In this document: positions 36,282-45,462 of the stretch, one piece after another
Layout: each line of letters opens with the position of its first letter
How positions within the stretch are numbered: position 1 is the stretch's first letter
Assembly (NCBI RefSeq): GCF_018860155.1
Contig: NZ_JAHKNI010000022.1
Span: forward strand, 57,368-121,367
Length of the DNA: 64,000 nt
Source: Nocardia albiluteola
Lineage (GTDB): Bacteria > Actinomycetota > Actinomycetes > Mycobacteriales > Mycobacteriaceae
Direction of reading: 5' to 3'
Notes under the pieces: generated by a model
What the model was told of the DNA's origin: nothing
What the model saw: the letters and a program-made list of their open reading frames with translations, nothing else
The model's database searches: none
Program-made: the position numbers and the translations under genes

Positions 36282-36980
36282 TCAGATCCGCAGAATCGAC
36301 AATTCGGCCAGGGAGGGCATCGTCCACGGCGGCGGACGGGCGCGCCTGGACAGCCAGCGGGGAGCGGGGCGCGCGGAATCGGCTGTGCGTCCGGAGATCC
36401 GGCCCAGCAGCGCCAGGCCCAGGAGCAGGGTGAGCGCGGTCAGGATGAACACGCAAGCATGCATCTCGGCCATCGTCATCCCGCAGCCGCCGCAGTCGCA
36501 ACCGTGCGTGGCACCCATTCCCGCCATCGCGCGCATCGGCACAGCCGGGGCTGCGCTCGGCGTCGTCGCGTCCGAATCCGGTATCGCCCGTGGCGCTTTC
36601 GCCATCGCCCGGGAGGAGATCGGTGGGGAGGGGTGCGTGCCCGCGAGCGCTGTTGCGGTAACGGGTTGTGCGCGTGACCCGCCCAGTCGGGCGGGGCCGA
36701 GAAGCGAGGTACCGGGTTGTGTGTCGGATATCACTCGGGCGGCCACTGCGGACGCCATCGCCGAGCCGGGCCTGCCGGCCATCGGCATCGCGGGATCCTC
36801 GGCGGTGGCCGAACCGGCCACGGCCGATGTGGTAATCGACTGTCCCGCAACGTGTCCAGCGTGCATCATGCGCGCGGGTATGAGGGCGACGATGTGCATG
36901 ACCAGCACGCCCGCGAGCAGTGCCCAAAGACCCAGCGCCCGGACGTATCCGGGTGCGGAGGTCTGGCGCCGATCGATCAC
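36282..36980 (-). CDS. Met/His/Cys-rich membrane protein (DUF6153/LpqS-like)
   Basis: This 232-residue protein has a membrane segment near each end (ALGLWALLAGVLVMHIVALI and ACVFILTALTLLLGLALLG). The external part is rich in metal ligands, including MMHAGHVAG and a dense THGCDCGGCGMTMAEMHAC. This resembles copper-induced DUF6153/LpqS-type proteins, a family assignment that is tentative. GTG 36980 is preferred because a TACACT -10 box lies six bases upstream, implying a leaderless mRNA. It is the first gene of a two-gene operon with the DUF305 lipoprotein. Confidence 0.65.
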   Translation of the reverse strand: MIDRRQTSAPGYVRALGLWALLAGVLVMHIVALIPARMMHAGHVAGQSITTSAVAGSATAEDPAMPMAGRPGSAMASAVAARVISDTQPGTSLLGPARLGGSRAQPVTATALAGTHPSPPISSRAMAKAPRAIPDSDATTPSAAPAVPMRAMAGMGATHGCDCGGCGMTMAEMHACVFILTALTLLLGLALLGRISGRTADSARPAPRWLSRRARPPPWTMPSLAELSILRI

Positions 36981-36986
36981 GGGGAC

Positions 36987-37023
36987 AGTGTAGCGATCTT
37001 TTAATACCCCCTCCAGGTATACC
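36987..37023 (-). promoter_or_regulatory. Copper-type operator and leaderless promoter
   Basis: On the minus strand, TACACT (36987-36992) is a -10 box just before the GTG start. Upstream, at 37004-37020, lies ATACC-N7-GGTAT; it also reads TACCC-N6-GGTA and abuts the palindrome GGTATACC. This is close to the CsoR/RicR copper-repressor operator (TACCC-N5-GGTA) but has one extra spacer base. It covers the -35 region, as expected for repression. Confidence 0.55.
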
Positions 37024-37090
37024 CCGGAATAGCCGCGTCGGCGGCGCGTTGAACTTCCATGTTGAAGTAAATGCGAGCCAGAGGGACTGC

Positions 37091-38545
37091 GTGAGCACCG
37101 CCACAAATAAATCCGCCCCATCCGCGACCGCCGCCGTCGGCTTCCGCTCCGAACGCGGCCCGATCCTGATCTCCCTGATGCTGGCCAGCGCACTGGTGGC
37201 CCTGGACTCCACGATCATCGCCACCGCGGTGCTGACCATCACCAAGAGCCTCGGCGGTTTCGCGCAATTCCCCTGGCTGTTCTCGATCTACCTGCTGGCG
37301 CAGGCGGTGACGGTCCCGATCTACGGCAAGCTCGCCGACACCTTCGGGCGCAAGCCGGTGATGCTGTTCGGCATCGCGGTGTTCGCGCTCGGCTCGCTGC
37401 TGTGCGGGCTGGCGACAAGTATGGTGGCGCTCATCGTCTTTCGGGCGATACAGGGTGTCGGCGCCGGGGCGGTGCAGCCGATGTCGATGACGATCGCGGG
37501 CGATATCTACACCCTCGAGGAGCGCGCCAAGACGCAGGGCTACCTGGCGAGTGTGTGGGCGCTGTCGTCGGTGCTGGGGCCGCTGCTGGGCGGCGTCTTC
37601 TCCGAGTACCTGAGCTGGCGCTGGATCTTCTTCGTGAACCTGCCGCTGGCCGCGCTGGCGGCCTGGATGCTGCTGCGTAGCTTCCGCGAGACCGCGCCGC
37701 GCACCCGCCATCGCATCGACTATCCGGGCGCCGCGCTGCTCACCGTCGGCGTCGGGGCTGTCATCCTCGCCGTGCTCGAGGGCGGGCAGGCGTGGGCGTG
37801 GTCCTCGCCGATCAGCGTCGTGCTGTTCGTCGGGGGTGCGGCGGCACTGGTGCTGTTCGCGCTGGTGGAGCGGCGCGCGGAGAATCCGGTGCTGCCGCTG
37901 TGGACGTTCAGTCGCAGAATTATCGTGGCCAGCAGCCTGATCTCGGTGCTGGTGGGCGCGATCATGCTCGGCCTGACCTCCTACGTGCCGACCTATGCCC
38001 AGGGCGTGCTGGGCGTGGACGCGCTGATCGCGGGCCTGACCGTGGGCGCGCTGACCCTCGGCTGGCCGCTGGCCGCGTGGCAGTCGGGCCGGGTGTACCT
38101 GCGGTTCGGCTTCCGGACCTCCGCGCTGCTCGGCGGCGGCCTGGCGACCCTCGGCGCGGCGTCGTTGCTGCTGCTCGGCGCGCACTCGTCGCTGGTCGAG
38201 GTGGCCGCGAGCTGTTTCGCGATCGGTATCGGCATGGGCCTGACCGCCAGCCCGACTCTCATCGCCGCGCAGAGCAGCGTCGAGTGGACCGAGCGCGGCG
38301 TGGTCACCTCGAACAACATGTTCGCCCGGTCGATCGGCAGCGCGGTGGGCGTCGCGATCTTCGGCGCGCTGGTGAACGCGCGGGTCGGCCACGCCGCCCA
38401 TCCCGCGCCCGCGGCACTGGCCTCGGCGGTGCACTGGGTGTTCCTGGGCGTGGCCGCGATGGCGCTGGTCATGGCGATCGCGGCCGTCGGCATGCCGAAG
38501 GGCCGGGCGACGACCACCCCCGAACCCACCCCGATCACGGATTGA
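37091..38545 (+). CDS. MFS transporter (DHA2, EmrB/QacA-type)
   Basis: This 484-residue transporter has about 14 membrane segments. It has the signatures LDSTIIATAVLTITKSLGGF at the first helix, GKLADTFGRKPVMLFG (motif A) and WALSSVLGPLLGGVFSEYLS (motif C). It is expected to export drugs by proton antiport. The start is GTG 37091, five bases after GAGGG. It diverges from the copper-type operon and shares its intergenic region. Confidence 0.87.
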   Translation: MSTATNKSAPSATAAVGFRSERGPILISLMLASALVALDSTIIATAVLTITKSLGGFAQFPWLFSIYLLAQAVTVPIYGKLADTFGRKPVMLFGIAVFALGSLLCGLATSMVALIVFRAIQGVGAGAVQPMSMTIAGDIYTLEERAKTQGYLASVWALSSVLGPLLGGVFSEYLSWRWIFFVNLPLAALAAWMLLRSFRETAPRTRHRIDYPGAALLTVGVGAVILAVLEGGQAWAWSSPISVVLFVGGAAALVLFALVERRAENPVLPLWTFSRRIIVASSLISVLVGAIMLGLTSYVPTYAQGVLGVDALIAGLTVGALTLGWPLAAWQSGRVYLRFGFRTSALLGGGLATLGAASLLLLGAHSSLVEVAASCFAIGIGMGLTASPTLIAAQSSVEWTERGVVTSNNMFARSIGSAVGVAIFGALVNARVGHAAHPAPAALASAVHWVFLGVAAMALVMAIAAVGMPKGRATTTPEPTPITD

Positions 38546-38686
38546 CCCAGCCACGGGTGCGGCGGCTCCGAATACCGTGTGGTGCTCGGTGGATGCCACA
38601 GCCTGCCGGGCACTGCTCGGATACGACCGACGCCGATGCCGACAGGGCATTGAGCCGCCAGGGGTGCATCGGCGTCGGCCCGGGAG

Positions 38687-40213
38687 CTACCCCGCGCGCT
38701 GCTGCAGGCTCACGACGCGGCTCACCGCCGCCGCGTCGTTCGTCGCGGCGTCGTACAGCTGGGCCAGATCCTGCTTGAGCGCCGTGCGCGAGGCGCCGTC
38801 CAGGTAGACCATGTGCCCGGACGGATAGAAGCGAACGGTCAGGTTCTTGCGGATCGTCGCATCCGCGAGCGGCATCTGCTGCAGGTCGGTCACCGTGCGG
38901 TAGGCCGGAGTGACAAAGTCGTAGTAACCGTTGGCGGACAAGACCTTCAGATCGACATTGATCGCCATCAGCGCGGCCAGATCGCCCGCGGTATACAGCG
39001 CGCCGTTGGTCTGCTTGGCGCCGGTCGGGTCGACGTGGGTGAAATCCCAGTTCGCGAACACCGCATTGTTCAGGTCGACGAACTCCGAGGTCGAGGTGTA
39101 TTTCAGCTGCTCGTTGAGGTACGAGTTCCACATCGCGGTGTAGACCCCGGAGACCGCCGCCATCGTCGGATCGTTGCCGCCGGCATTGGGATCGACGGTG
39201 CCCGCGATGCCGGAGTCGATGCCCGTCACCCGGCCGTCGTACGCGCCCAGCGCCAGGTTCCGATCCTGCAGCAGCGCGGTCAGGAAGCGGTTGTCGATGA
39301 CCAGGCTCCAGGAGTCCAGCGTGGTCTTGTCGATGCCGGTGTAGGCGGCGAGCTTGTCGATCGTGGCCGGGTCGGACTTCGGAAAGGCCTGCAGCGCAGC
39401 GGCATACGCGCCGCTGGCGAACTGCTCGACCTCGGTGATGAAGGCGGCCAGATCGGCGGGCGCCGGGGTGATGCCCAGGCGCTTGTGGAACCACGCGTCG
39501 GCCGCGGCGGTGGGCAGGGCGGTGGCCGGGTCGTTCACCCTGCGGTAGTCCAGGATCGAGGACTGCAGGGTGATGCCGTTCAGATCGACCCCGTCCTCGT
39601 GCAGCTTGTAGGCGAGCACGCAACTGCGTGCGGTGCCGTAGGACTCGCCGAACAGGAACTTGGGGGAGTTCCAGCGGTTGTTCTTCGTCAGATACCGCTT
39701 GATGAACTCCTTCAGCGAATCGGCGTCGGTGTCGGTGCCCCAGAACTCGCGATTCTTGTGGGGTGCAACGGCACTGGAGTACCCCGTGCCGACGGGGTTG
39801 ATGAAGACCAGATCGCTCTTGTCGAGCAGGCTGTCGGGATTGTCCTCCATCGTGTACGGGGCCGGCGGGGTGAAATCGGGCATATTGGTCCTGATCCGCC
39901 GTGGCGCAAAGGATCCCAGCAGCACGAACACCGACGACGAGCCGGGGCCGCCGTTGTAGAAGAAGGTCACCGGCCGCGCGGCCTCGGGCTGATCGTCCTG
40001 GGTGAAGGCCACATAGAACATCTTCGCGTTGGGCTGGGACGTGCCCGGGTCGATGGTGACCAGGTGGCCCGCCGTTGCGGTATAGGCGATTTCGTGGCCG
40101 CCGAGGGTGATCGTGTGATGGGTGACCGCGGCGGTCTCGGCGGTATCGGTGGTGCTGTCGTCCGGGCCGCTGCCGTAGGCGACGGTATCGGCGAACGGCT
40201 GATCGGTACTCAT
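38687..40213 (-). CDS. S10 family serine carboxypeptidase-like peptidase
   Basis: This 508-residue protein has the S10 signatures: FFYNGGPGSSSVFVLLGSF (oxyanion region), KFLFGESYGTARS (nucleophile serine), NGYYDFVTP (aspartate) and FYPSGHMVYLD (histidine). The family trims C-terminal residues and usually works in acidic compartments or outside cells. No signal peptide is seen here, so a cytosolic location or non-classical export is implied. The start is ATG 40213 after GGGGTGG. It stands alone between two divergent promoters. Confidence 0.88.
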   Translation of the reverse strand: MSTDQPFADTVAYGSGPDDSTTDTAETAAVTHHTITLGGHEIAYTATAGHLVTIDPGTSQPNAKMFYVAFTQDDQPEAARPVTFFYNGGPGSSSVFVLLGSFAPRRIRTNMPDFTPPAPYTMEDNPDSLLDKSDLVFINPVGTGYSSAVAPHKNREFWGTDTDADSLKEFIKRYLTKNNRWNSPKFLFGESYGTARSCVLAYKLHEDGVDLNGITLQSSILDYRRVNDPATALPTAAADAWFHKRLGITPAPADLAAFITEVEQFASGAYAAALQAFPKSDPATIDKLAAYTGIDKTTLDSWSLVIDNRFLTALLQDRNLALGAYDGRVTGIDSGIAGTVDPNAGGNDPTMAAVSGVYTAMWNSYLNEQLKYTSTSEFVDLNNAVFANWDFTHVDPTGAKQTNGALYTAGDLAALMAINVDLKVLSANGYYDFVTPAYRTVTDLQQMPLADATIRKNLTVRFYPSGHMVYLDGASRTALKQDLAQLYDAATNDAAAVSRVVSLQQRAG

Positions 40214-40499
40214 TGTGAACCACCCCGTAATTCGATTGTTCGGGCATATCGCTTGGGGCAGTGCCTGTTTCGAAGAACCGAATACCCCCCGGCCGAGATG
40301 CCGCCCGTATGGGTCACAGCGTACAAGCCGTGCCGGGGCCGCGCCAGGACGAACTGTCCGGGTCTGGCGAGCAACCCGTCAGCAGCGCATGCGTTCCGGC
40401 GCTGGTCAGCGGCACGTCGTTATGCGTGGGGTGGATGGGGGAAGGGATAACTACCGGGGTGCGCGCGACGTTTCGGCAACGATCTAGCACACTGTAGGT

Positions 40500-41651
40500 G
40501 TGCACGAGGTCGACGACATACTGGGCCGTTTGCGGCGCCACCCCGACGTGGAAGCGGTGAATCTCTACGCGGTCGACGCCGCGGACCGGTTGATTCTCGA
40601 TGTCGCCGCCGATGCCCTCGCCGCGGCGGGGGACGGCCGGGTCGCGGTCGTCGACGACGGGTACGGCGCGCTCACCCTCGGCGCCGTTGCCGCCCACGAC
40701 CTGCACGGGGTGCGGGTGCACCAGGACCTGCTCACCGGTGAACTGGCCCTGGCCAACAACGCCCGCACGGTCGGACTCGCCGATCGCTACACCCCCGGCG
40801 CGCTCGATCGCGAATTGTTCACGGGCGTAAGGGTGGTGCTGCTGCGGCTGCCGCGGGCGCTGTCCGGATTGGCCGAAATCGCCGACGCCATCGCTCGATA
40901 CGCTGATCCCGACGTACAGGTATTCGCCGGCGCCAGGGACAAATATCTCACCCCGGCGATGAACGACGTACTGGCCGAATCCTTTTCATCGGTGCAGGCC
41001 AGCCGCGGGCGGCAGAAGTCGCGGATCCTGACCGCGCGCGAGCCCAAATCTCTGGGCGACCCGCCGTTTCCGATTCGCAAGCGACTGGACGAACTGGATC
41101 TCGAGGTGGTTGCGCACGGCGCCGCCTTCTCCGGTCCGCGCCTGGACATCGGCACCCGTTTCCTGATCGAACACCTGCGGCGCATGAAGCCCGACGCGCG
41201 TGAGGCGATCGATCTCGGTTGCGGCACCGGCATTCTGGCCGTCGCCCTCGCCAGGGCCCGCCCGCACGTGAGCGTGGTCGGCACCGATCAGTCCGCGGCC
41301 GCGGTCGCCTCGGCCCGGGCCACCGCGGCTGCCAACGGCGTCGCCGATCGGGTCCGGATCCTGCGGGACGACGCGATGTCCGCGCTCGCTGACAACAGCG
41401 CCGATCTGGTCCTGTGCAACCCGCCCTTCCATGTCGGTGCGGCGGTGCACACCGGCTCGGCGATCAAGATGTTCAGCGAGACCGGGCGGGTGCTGCGCCC
41501 GGGCGGCGAGCTGTGGACGGTTTACAACTCGCACTTGAACTATCGCGGCGTGGTGGAACGAGTCGTCGGCACGACCGACGTGGTCGGGCGTAATCGAAAG
41601 TTCACCGTTACCAGGTCGGTTCGGGGTTTGCGCGGGCCCGGTACGCAATAG
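40500..41651 (+). CDS. Class I methyltransferase, RsmC/RlmG-like
   Basis: This 383-residue protein has an N-terminal domain like the non-catalytic half of RsmC/RlmG. The SAM-binding domain has AIDLGCGTGILAVALARARP, an acidic VVGTDQSAAAV and the N6/N2-type catalytic motif LVLCNPPFHVG. The NPPF motif and two-domain plan point to guanine-N2 methylation of rRNA, though the target is not certain. The GTG at 40500 has no clear ribosome binding site; a short or absent leader is possible. Confidence 0.83.
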   Translation: MHEVDDILGRLRRHPDVEAVNLYAVDAADRLILDVAADALAAAGDGRVAVVDDGYGALTLGAVAAHDLHGVRVHQDLLTGELALANNARTVGLADRYTPGALDRELFTGVRVVLLRLPRALSGLAEIADAIARYADPDVQVFAGARDKYLTPAMNDVLAESFSSVQASRGRQKSRILTAREPKSLGDPPFPIRKRLDELDLEVVAHGAAFSGPRLDIGTRFLIEHLRRMKPDAREAIDLGCGTGILAVALARARPHVSVVGTDQSAAAVASARATAAANGVADRVRILRDDAMSALADNSADLVLCNPPFHVGAAVHTGSAIKMFSETGRVLRPGGELWTVYNSHLNYRGVVERVVGTTDVVGRNRKFTVTRSVRGLRGPGTQ

Positions 41652-41798
41652 CGTCCGACGTGGGCGCGAATTCCGGACGGTAGAGTCGGATTTGTCCGCT
41701 TTCTGTCCGGTTGGGAACTTGTGTTCCAGGCCGGACGTTGGATACTCAGAACGGCCCACGATCGCCGTGGGTTGCGACTTCCGGAAAGGCCAAGAACG

Positions 41799-42650
41799 GT
41801 GCGCACTTCCAGCAACCCGATCTTCAGAAATCTGCCGCAGCAGCAGCGCGGCGGCTACGCGGGGTTCGGTACGCCGCCCGCCGGCGCCGGACAGTTCGAC
41901 CAGTACGGCCAGCCGTATCCGCAGCAGCCCTATCAGCCCTACCAGCAGGTCCCGGCCACCCGGCCGATGACCATCGACGACGTGGTGACCAAGACCGGCA
42001 TCACGCTCGGCGTGGTCACCGTCATGGCGATCATCTCCTACGCCCTGACCGCCATGAACAGCGCGCTGGCCGGGCCCCTCGCGGGCATCGGCGCCCTGGT
42101 CGCGTTCGTACTGGTCATGGTCGCGAGCTTCGGCGGCAAGCAGGACAACCCGGCCCTCGTGCTGAGCTACGCCGCCTTCGAGGGCCTGTTCCTCGGCGCG
42201 ATCTCGTTCGTGTTCACCAACGTTCAATTCCGGGGTGTCGGCGGCGGCGGGCTCATCGCCCAGGCGGTGCTGGGGACATTCGGTGTGTTCTTCGGCATGC
42301 TCGTCGTCTACAAGACGGGTGCGATCCGCGTCACGCCGCGCTTCACCCGGATGGTGGTCGCGGCCATCATCGGTGTGGTCGTGCTGATGCTCGGCAATCT
42401 GGTCGCAAGCTTCTTCCATGCGGGCGGCCTCGGCCTGCGCGACGGTGGCCCGATGTCGATCGTGTTCAGCCTGATCGTCATCGGCATCGCGGCGTTCAGC
42501 TTCCTGCTCGACTTCGACGCGGCCGACCAGTTGATCCGCGCCGGCGCCCCGGAGCGCGCGGCCTGGCGGGTCGCCCTGGGCCTGACTGTCACCCTGGTGT
42601 GGCTGTACCTCGAGATCCTGCGCCTGCTGAGCTACCTGCAGCGCAACTAG
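41799..42650 (+). CDS. Bax inhibitor-1/YccA family membrane protein
   Basis: This 283-residue protein has a Pro/Gln/Tyr-rich cytosolic N-terminus (YGQPYPQQPYQPYQQ) followed by seven hydrophobic segments with the actinobacterial YccA pattern (DNPALVLSYAAFEGLFLGAI). The function is poorly known; relatives are pH-sensitive leak channels or protease modulators. GTG 41799 follows GAAAGG by ten bases. It ends in a strong terminator. Confidence 0.83.
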   Translation: MRTSSNPIFRNLPQQQRGGYAGFGTPPAGAGQFDQYGQPYPQQPYQPYQQVPATRPMTIDDVVTKTGITLGVVTVMAIISYALTAMNSALAGPLAGIGALVAFVLVMVASFGGKQDNPALVLSYAAFEGLFLGAISFVFTNVQFRGVGGGGLIAQAVLGTFGVFFGMLVVYKTGAIRVTPRFTRMVVAAIIGVVVLMLGNLVASFFHAGGLGLRDGGPMSIVFSLIVIGIAAFSFLLDFDAADQLIRAGAPERAAWRVALGLTVTLVWLYLEILRLLSYLQRN

Positions 42651-42669
42651 CCGACTGCTTCCGACTCGA

Positions 42670-42706
42670 ACGGGTGGTCGCCGGAAATCCGGTGACCACC
42701 CGTTTT
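42670..42706 (+). terminator. Intrinsic terminator after the YccA gene
   Basis: The stem ACGGGTGGTC-GCCGG, the loop AAAT and its complement are followed directly by TTTT, a classical Rho-independent terminator. Confidence 0.9.
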
Positions 42707-42724
42707 GTCTGTCCGCCCCGCCCG

Positions 42725-43804
42725 CTACGCGATGTCCCGGGTCACTGCGCCGGTCGCGGACTCTTCGATGGCGGCGAGCAGCCGGTGGTGGCGCAGGGCG
42801 GCCTCGAAGCTGGGATTCGGTTGCCGGCCTTCGGCAATGGCCCGGGCGACCTCCCGGTAGAGGGCTGCGATATTGGCCGGTGGCCCGGATCGGACGCCGA
42901 CGGGGACGGTGCGGTATGCGTCGGGCACGGCCAGGGTTTCCTCGCCGATCCGGATGTCCCAGTCGCCCCAGTGGATGAATGTCCCGGGCTGGGCCGGGGT
43001 GGCCGTCAGTGCTCCGTCGCTGCCGACGATCTCGAGGCGGAACCCGTACCGGGCGGGTCCGTTGCCGCCGTGCACCGCGACCGACGCGGTGGCGCCGCCG
43101 GCCAGCCGTCCGTGCAACAGCACGTGGCTCGCGGTGGCATTCGGCACGGTTCGCTCCGTCCCGGTGACGAGCACGCGATCGTGCGTGCGGGGCAGCCGCG
43201 CGGAGACCTGCGTCAATGGGCCGGCGACCCGTTCGAGCGTGGCGAGGAAATGGCCGGCCATGATGGTTAGGATGTTGGTTCCCTCCGCGGGATCGAGGCC
43301 GAACGCCAGGTCGGACGGTATCCGGCTGCCGCCCCAGGGAGAGCCCTCCGCCACCAGCGCGACGGATTCGAGCATGCCGATCCGGCCGTCGGCCAGGAGG
43401 TCCGCGGCGAAGCGGGCGCTCGGGGAATGGTGGCCCTGCAGGACGATCGCGTGAACGACGCCGGCGGCGGTGGCGGCCTCGGTCAGCTCGGCCGCCTCGC
43501 CGGCGTCGATGCCCAGCGGCCACTCGGACACGACGTGCTTGCCGGCGTCGAGCGCCGCCCTGATCACGGCGGCATGCCCGGAGGCCTTCACCGAGACGAC
43601 GACCAGGTCGACCTCGGGGTGCGTGACGAGTTCGGCGGCTCCGGCGAAGGCGTGCCGCGCGCCGTGGGCGGCGGCCGCCCGCTCTGCGCTGGCTCGGTTG
43701 GTGGTCGCGACCGCGGTCACGTCGAACTCCTCGAGCGCCGCGAGCGCGGGTAGGTGCGAGCCGTCCGCCCAGCCGCTGGCCCCGACAACTCCGACTCGGA
43801 TCAT
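42725..43804 (-). CDS. Gfo/Idh/MocA family oxidoreductase
   Basis: This 359-residue NAD(P)-dependent dehydrogenase has the Rossmann start IRVGVVGASGWADGSHLPAL, the EWPLGIDAGEA catalytic-lysine region (here EWPLG rather than EKPL, so the usual lysine is absent) and a C-terminal beta-sheet domain. Substrates of the family are sugars or inositol-like alcohols. ATG 43804 follows AAGGAG by five bases. It is divergent from a TetR gene whose twin operators lie between them. Confidence 0.85.
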   Translation of the reverse strand: MIRVGVVGASGWADGSHLPALAALEEFDVTAVATTNRASAERAAAAHGARHAFAGAAELVTHPEVDLVVVSVKASGHAAVIRAALDAGKHVVSEWPLGIDAGEAAELTEAATAAGVVHAIVLQGHHSPSARFAADLLADGRIGMLESVALVAEGSPWGGSRIPSDLAFGLDPAEGTNILTIMAGHFLATLERVAGPLTQVSARLPRTHDRVLVTGTERTVPNATASHVLLHGRLAGGATASVAVHGGNGPARYGFRLEIVGSDGALTATPAQPGTFIHWGDWDIRIGEETLAVPDAYRTVPVGVRSGPPANIAALYREVARAIAEGRQPNPSFEAALRHHRLLAAIEESATGAVTRDIA

Positions 43805-43821
43805 GCGCACTCCTTAGTTGT

Positions 43822-43895
43822 GTACCTCTCGGTATGAAACTAGGGGGCGGGAACGCCTCCGCGCAAGGGGTAATGTACCGATAGGTAAGAAACTA
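43822..43895. promoter_or_regulatory. Twin TetR operators between the divergent genes
   Basis: Two 21-base elements at 43822-43842 and 43875-43895 share GTACC-N4-GGTA followed by GAAACTA, with 17 of 21 positions identical. They are spaced 53 bases apart, one next to each gene start. They are the likely TetR binding sites controlling both genes. Confidence 0.65.
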
Positions 43896-43917
43896 TGGAG
43901 ACAGCCCGGAGGACGAC

Positions 43918-44505
43918 ATGCCCGGCGGACGCCCACGCTCATTCGACGCAGACGCCGCACTCGACAGCGCGCTGGAGGTGTTCTGGCGGTACGGCTACGA
44001 GGGCACGTCGCTGACCGACCTGACCGCCGCGATGGGCATCAACAAGCCCAGCCTCTACGCCGCCTTCGGCAACAAGGAGGAACTGTTCGGCAGGGTCCTG
44101 GCCCGCTACCTCGACGGCCCCGGCGGATACGCCGCCGAGGCGCTGGAGGCGCCCACCGCCCGCGAGGTCGTCGAGCGGCTGATCCACGGGGCGGTCGACC
44201 TGACCGCGGGGGAGAATACGCCCCACGGTTGCTTGTGCGTCAAGACCGTTCAAGCGGGTGGTCCCGATGCGCGCGCTGTCCGTCGGGACGCCGTCGCGGT
44301 CCGCAAGGCCGGCGAGGCGGCGCTGCGCCGGCGTCTCGAGCAAGCCACCGACCTGCCGTCCCGCCAGGAACCGGCCGCGCTGGCCGCCCTCATCCACACG
44401 ATCTCCGACGGCATCGCCGTCCAGGCCGCGGCCGGGCGCAGTCATGCCGAGCTGCGGCAACTCGGCGACTCCGCGCTACGCGCCCTGCTGGGCGAGGGCG
44501 CGTAG
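43918..44505 (+). CDS. TetR-family transcriptional regulator
   Basis: This 195-residue regulator has an N-terminal HTH (ALEVFWRYGYEGTSLTDLTA, then AMGINKPSLYAAFGNKEELF) and a TetR_C-type ligand domain with a CLCVKTVQAGG stretch containing two cysteines. This is the YjdC/AcrR-like subgroup that often senses electrophiles or drugs. It diverges from the Gfo/Idh/MocA gene and probably represses it and itself. The start is ATG 43918, after GGAGGACGAC. Confidence 0.9.
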   Translation: MPGGRPRSFDADAALDSALEVFWRYGYEGTSLTDLTAAMGINKPSLYAAFGNKEELFGRVLARYLDGPGGYAAEALEAPTAREVVERLIHGAVDLTAGENTPHGCLCVKTVQAGGPDARAVRRDAVAVRKAGEAALRRRLEQATDLPSRQEPAALAALIHTISDGIAVQAAAGRSHAELRQLGDSALRALLGEGA

Positions 44506-44564
44506 CCCCGTCGCGCCTACATCTGCGGACCTGTATCCGTTCGTTCACGGGTAATTTCTCAGGC

Positions 44565-45425
44565 ATGCCCGGAATTCAGCCCAGTGTCCAGCCGCCGGCC
44601 CGCAGCGCGGATCATGCGTCGCCCACCGGTGCGCTCCGATCATGGGCGCGGGCTCGGGACGGCGTTCGCATCGCGTACCAGGTTGCGGGCGAGGGCTTCC
44701 CGCTGCTGCTGATCGCCGGGCAGTCCAATAATCACCACTGGTGGGACGGCATTCGCGACGACTTCCACGACACCCATCGCACGATCACCCTCGACTACCG
44801 CGGCACCGGCGACAGCGACAAGCCCGACATCGTCTACAGCACACCGGGATTCGCCGACGATGCCATCGCGGCCCTGGACGATCTGGGCATCGACCGAGCC
44901 GACGTATACGGCACCTCGATGGGCGGGCGGGTCGCGCAGTGGGTCGCGGCTCGCCACCCCGATCGAGTGCGTGCACTGGTACTCGGCTGCACGTCCGCCG
45001 GCGGTAAGCACAGCATCGAGCGCGGCAGCGACATCCGCCACCTGCTCGCCGACCCGGCCACCTCTCACCAGACGCTGCTGGACCTGATGTACACCCCCGA
45101 CTACCTGGCCCGCACCACCGGTCCGTACCAGACCCTCGGCGATCCCGACATGCCGTCCTATGCCCAGCGCCGCCATTTGATCGCGAGCCATCGCCACGAT
45201 GCCTGGGACGCGCTGCCCGACATTGCCGCCCCCACCCTCGTCATCCATGGCGCCGACGACCGCTTCAACCCCGCCGCCAATGCCCCGCTCATCGCCGAGC
45301 GCATCCCGGGCGCGCAAGTCCGGTTGATTCCGGGCGCGCGGCATGCCTACTTCGAGGAATTCCGTTCCATCGCAAGCCCTTTGGTGAAGAAGTTCCTGGC
45401 CCGAGTCGATCGGCAGCAGCCCTGA
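44565..45425 (+). CDS. Alpha/beta-fold hydrolase
   Basis: This 286-residue hydrolase has a complete triad: serine in DVYGTSMGGRVAQWVAARHP, aspartate in VIHGADDRFNPAAN and histidine in GARHAYFEEF. An early GQSNNHHWWDGI replaces the common HG oxyanion motif. It resembles 3-oxoadipate enol-lactonase-like and ester-cleaving enzymes; the substrate is unknown. It lies 59 bases after the TetR gene in the same direction and may be co-transcribed. Confidence 0.83.
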   Translation: MPGIQPSVQPPARSADHASPTGALRSWARARDGVRIAYQVAGEGFPLLLIAGQSNNHHWWDGIRDDFHDTHRTITLDYRGTGDSDKPDIVYSTPGFADDAIAALDDLGIDRADVYGTSMGGRVAQWVAARHPDRVRALVLGCTSAGGKHSIERGSDIRHLLADPATSHQTLLDLMYTPDYLARTTGPYQTLGDPDMPSYAQRRHLIASHRHDAWDALPDIAAPTLVIHGADDRFNPAANAPLIAERIPGAQVRLIPGARHAYFEEFRSIASPLVKKFLARVDRQQP

Positions 45426-45462
45426 AGCCGCCGCGCCATCGCGTCCCGGCTCGGCCGCGACA

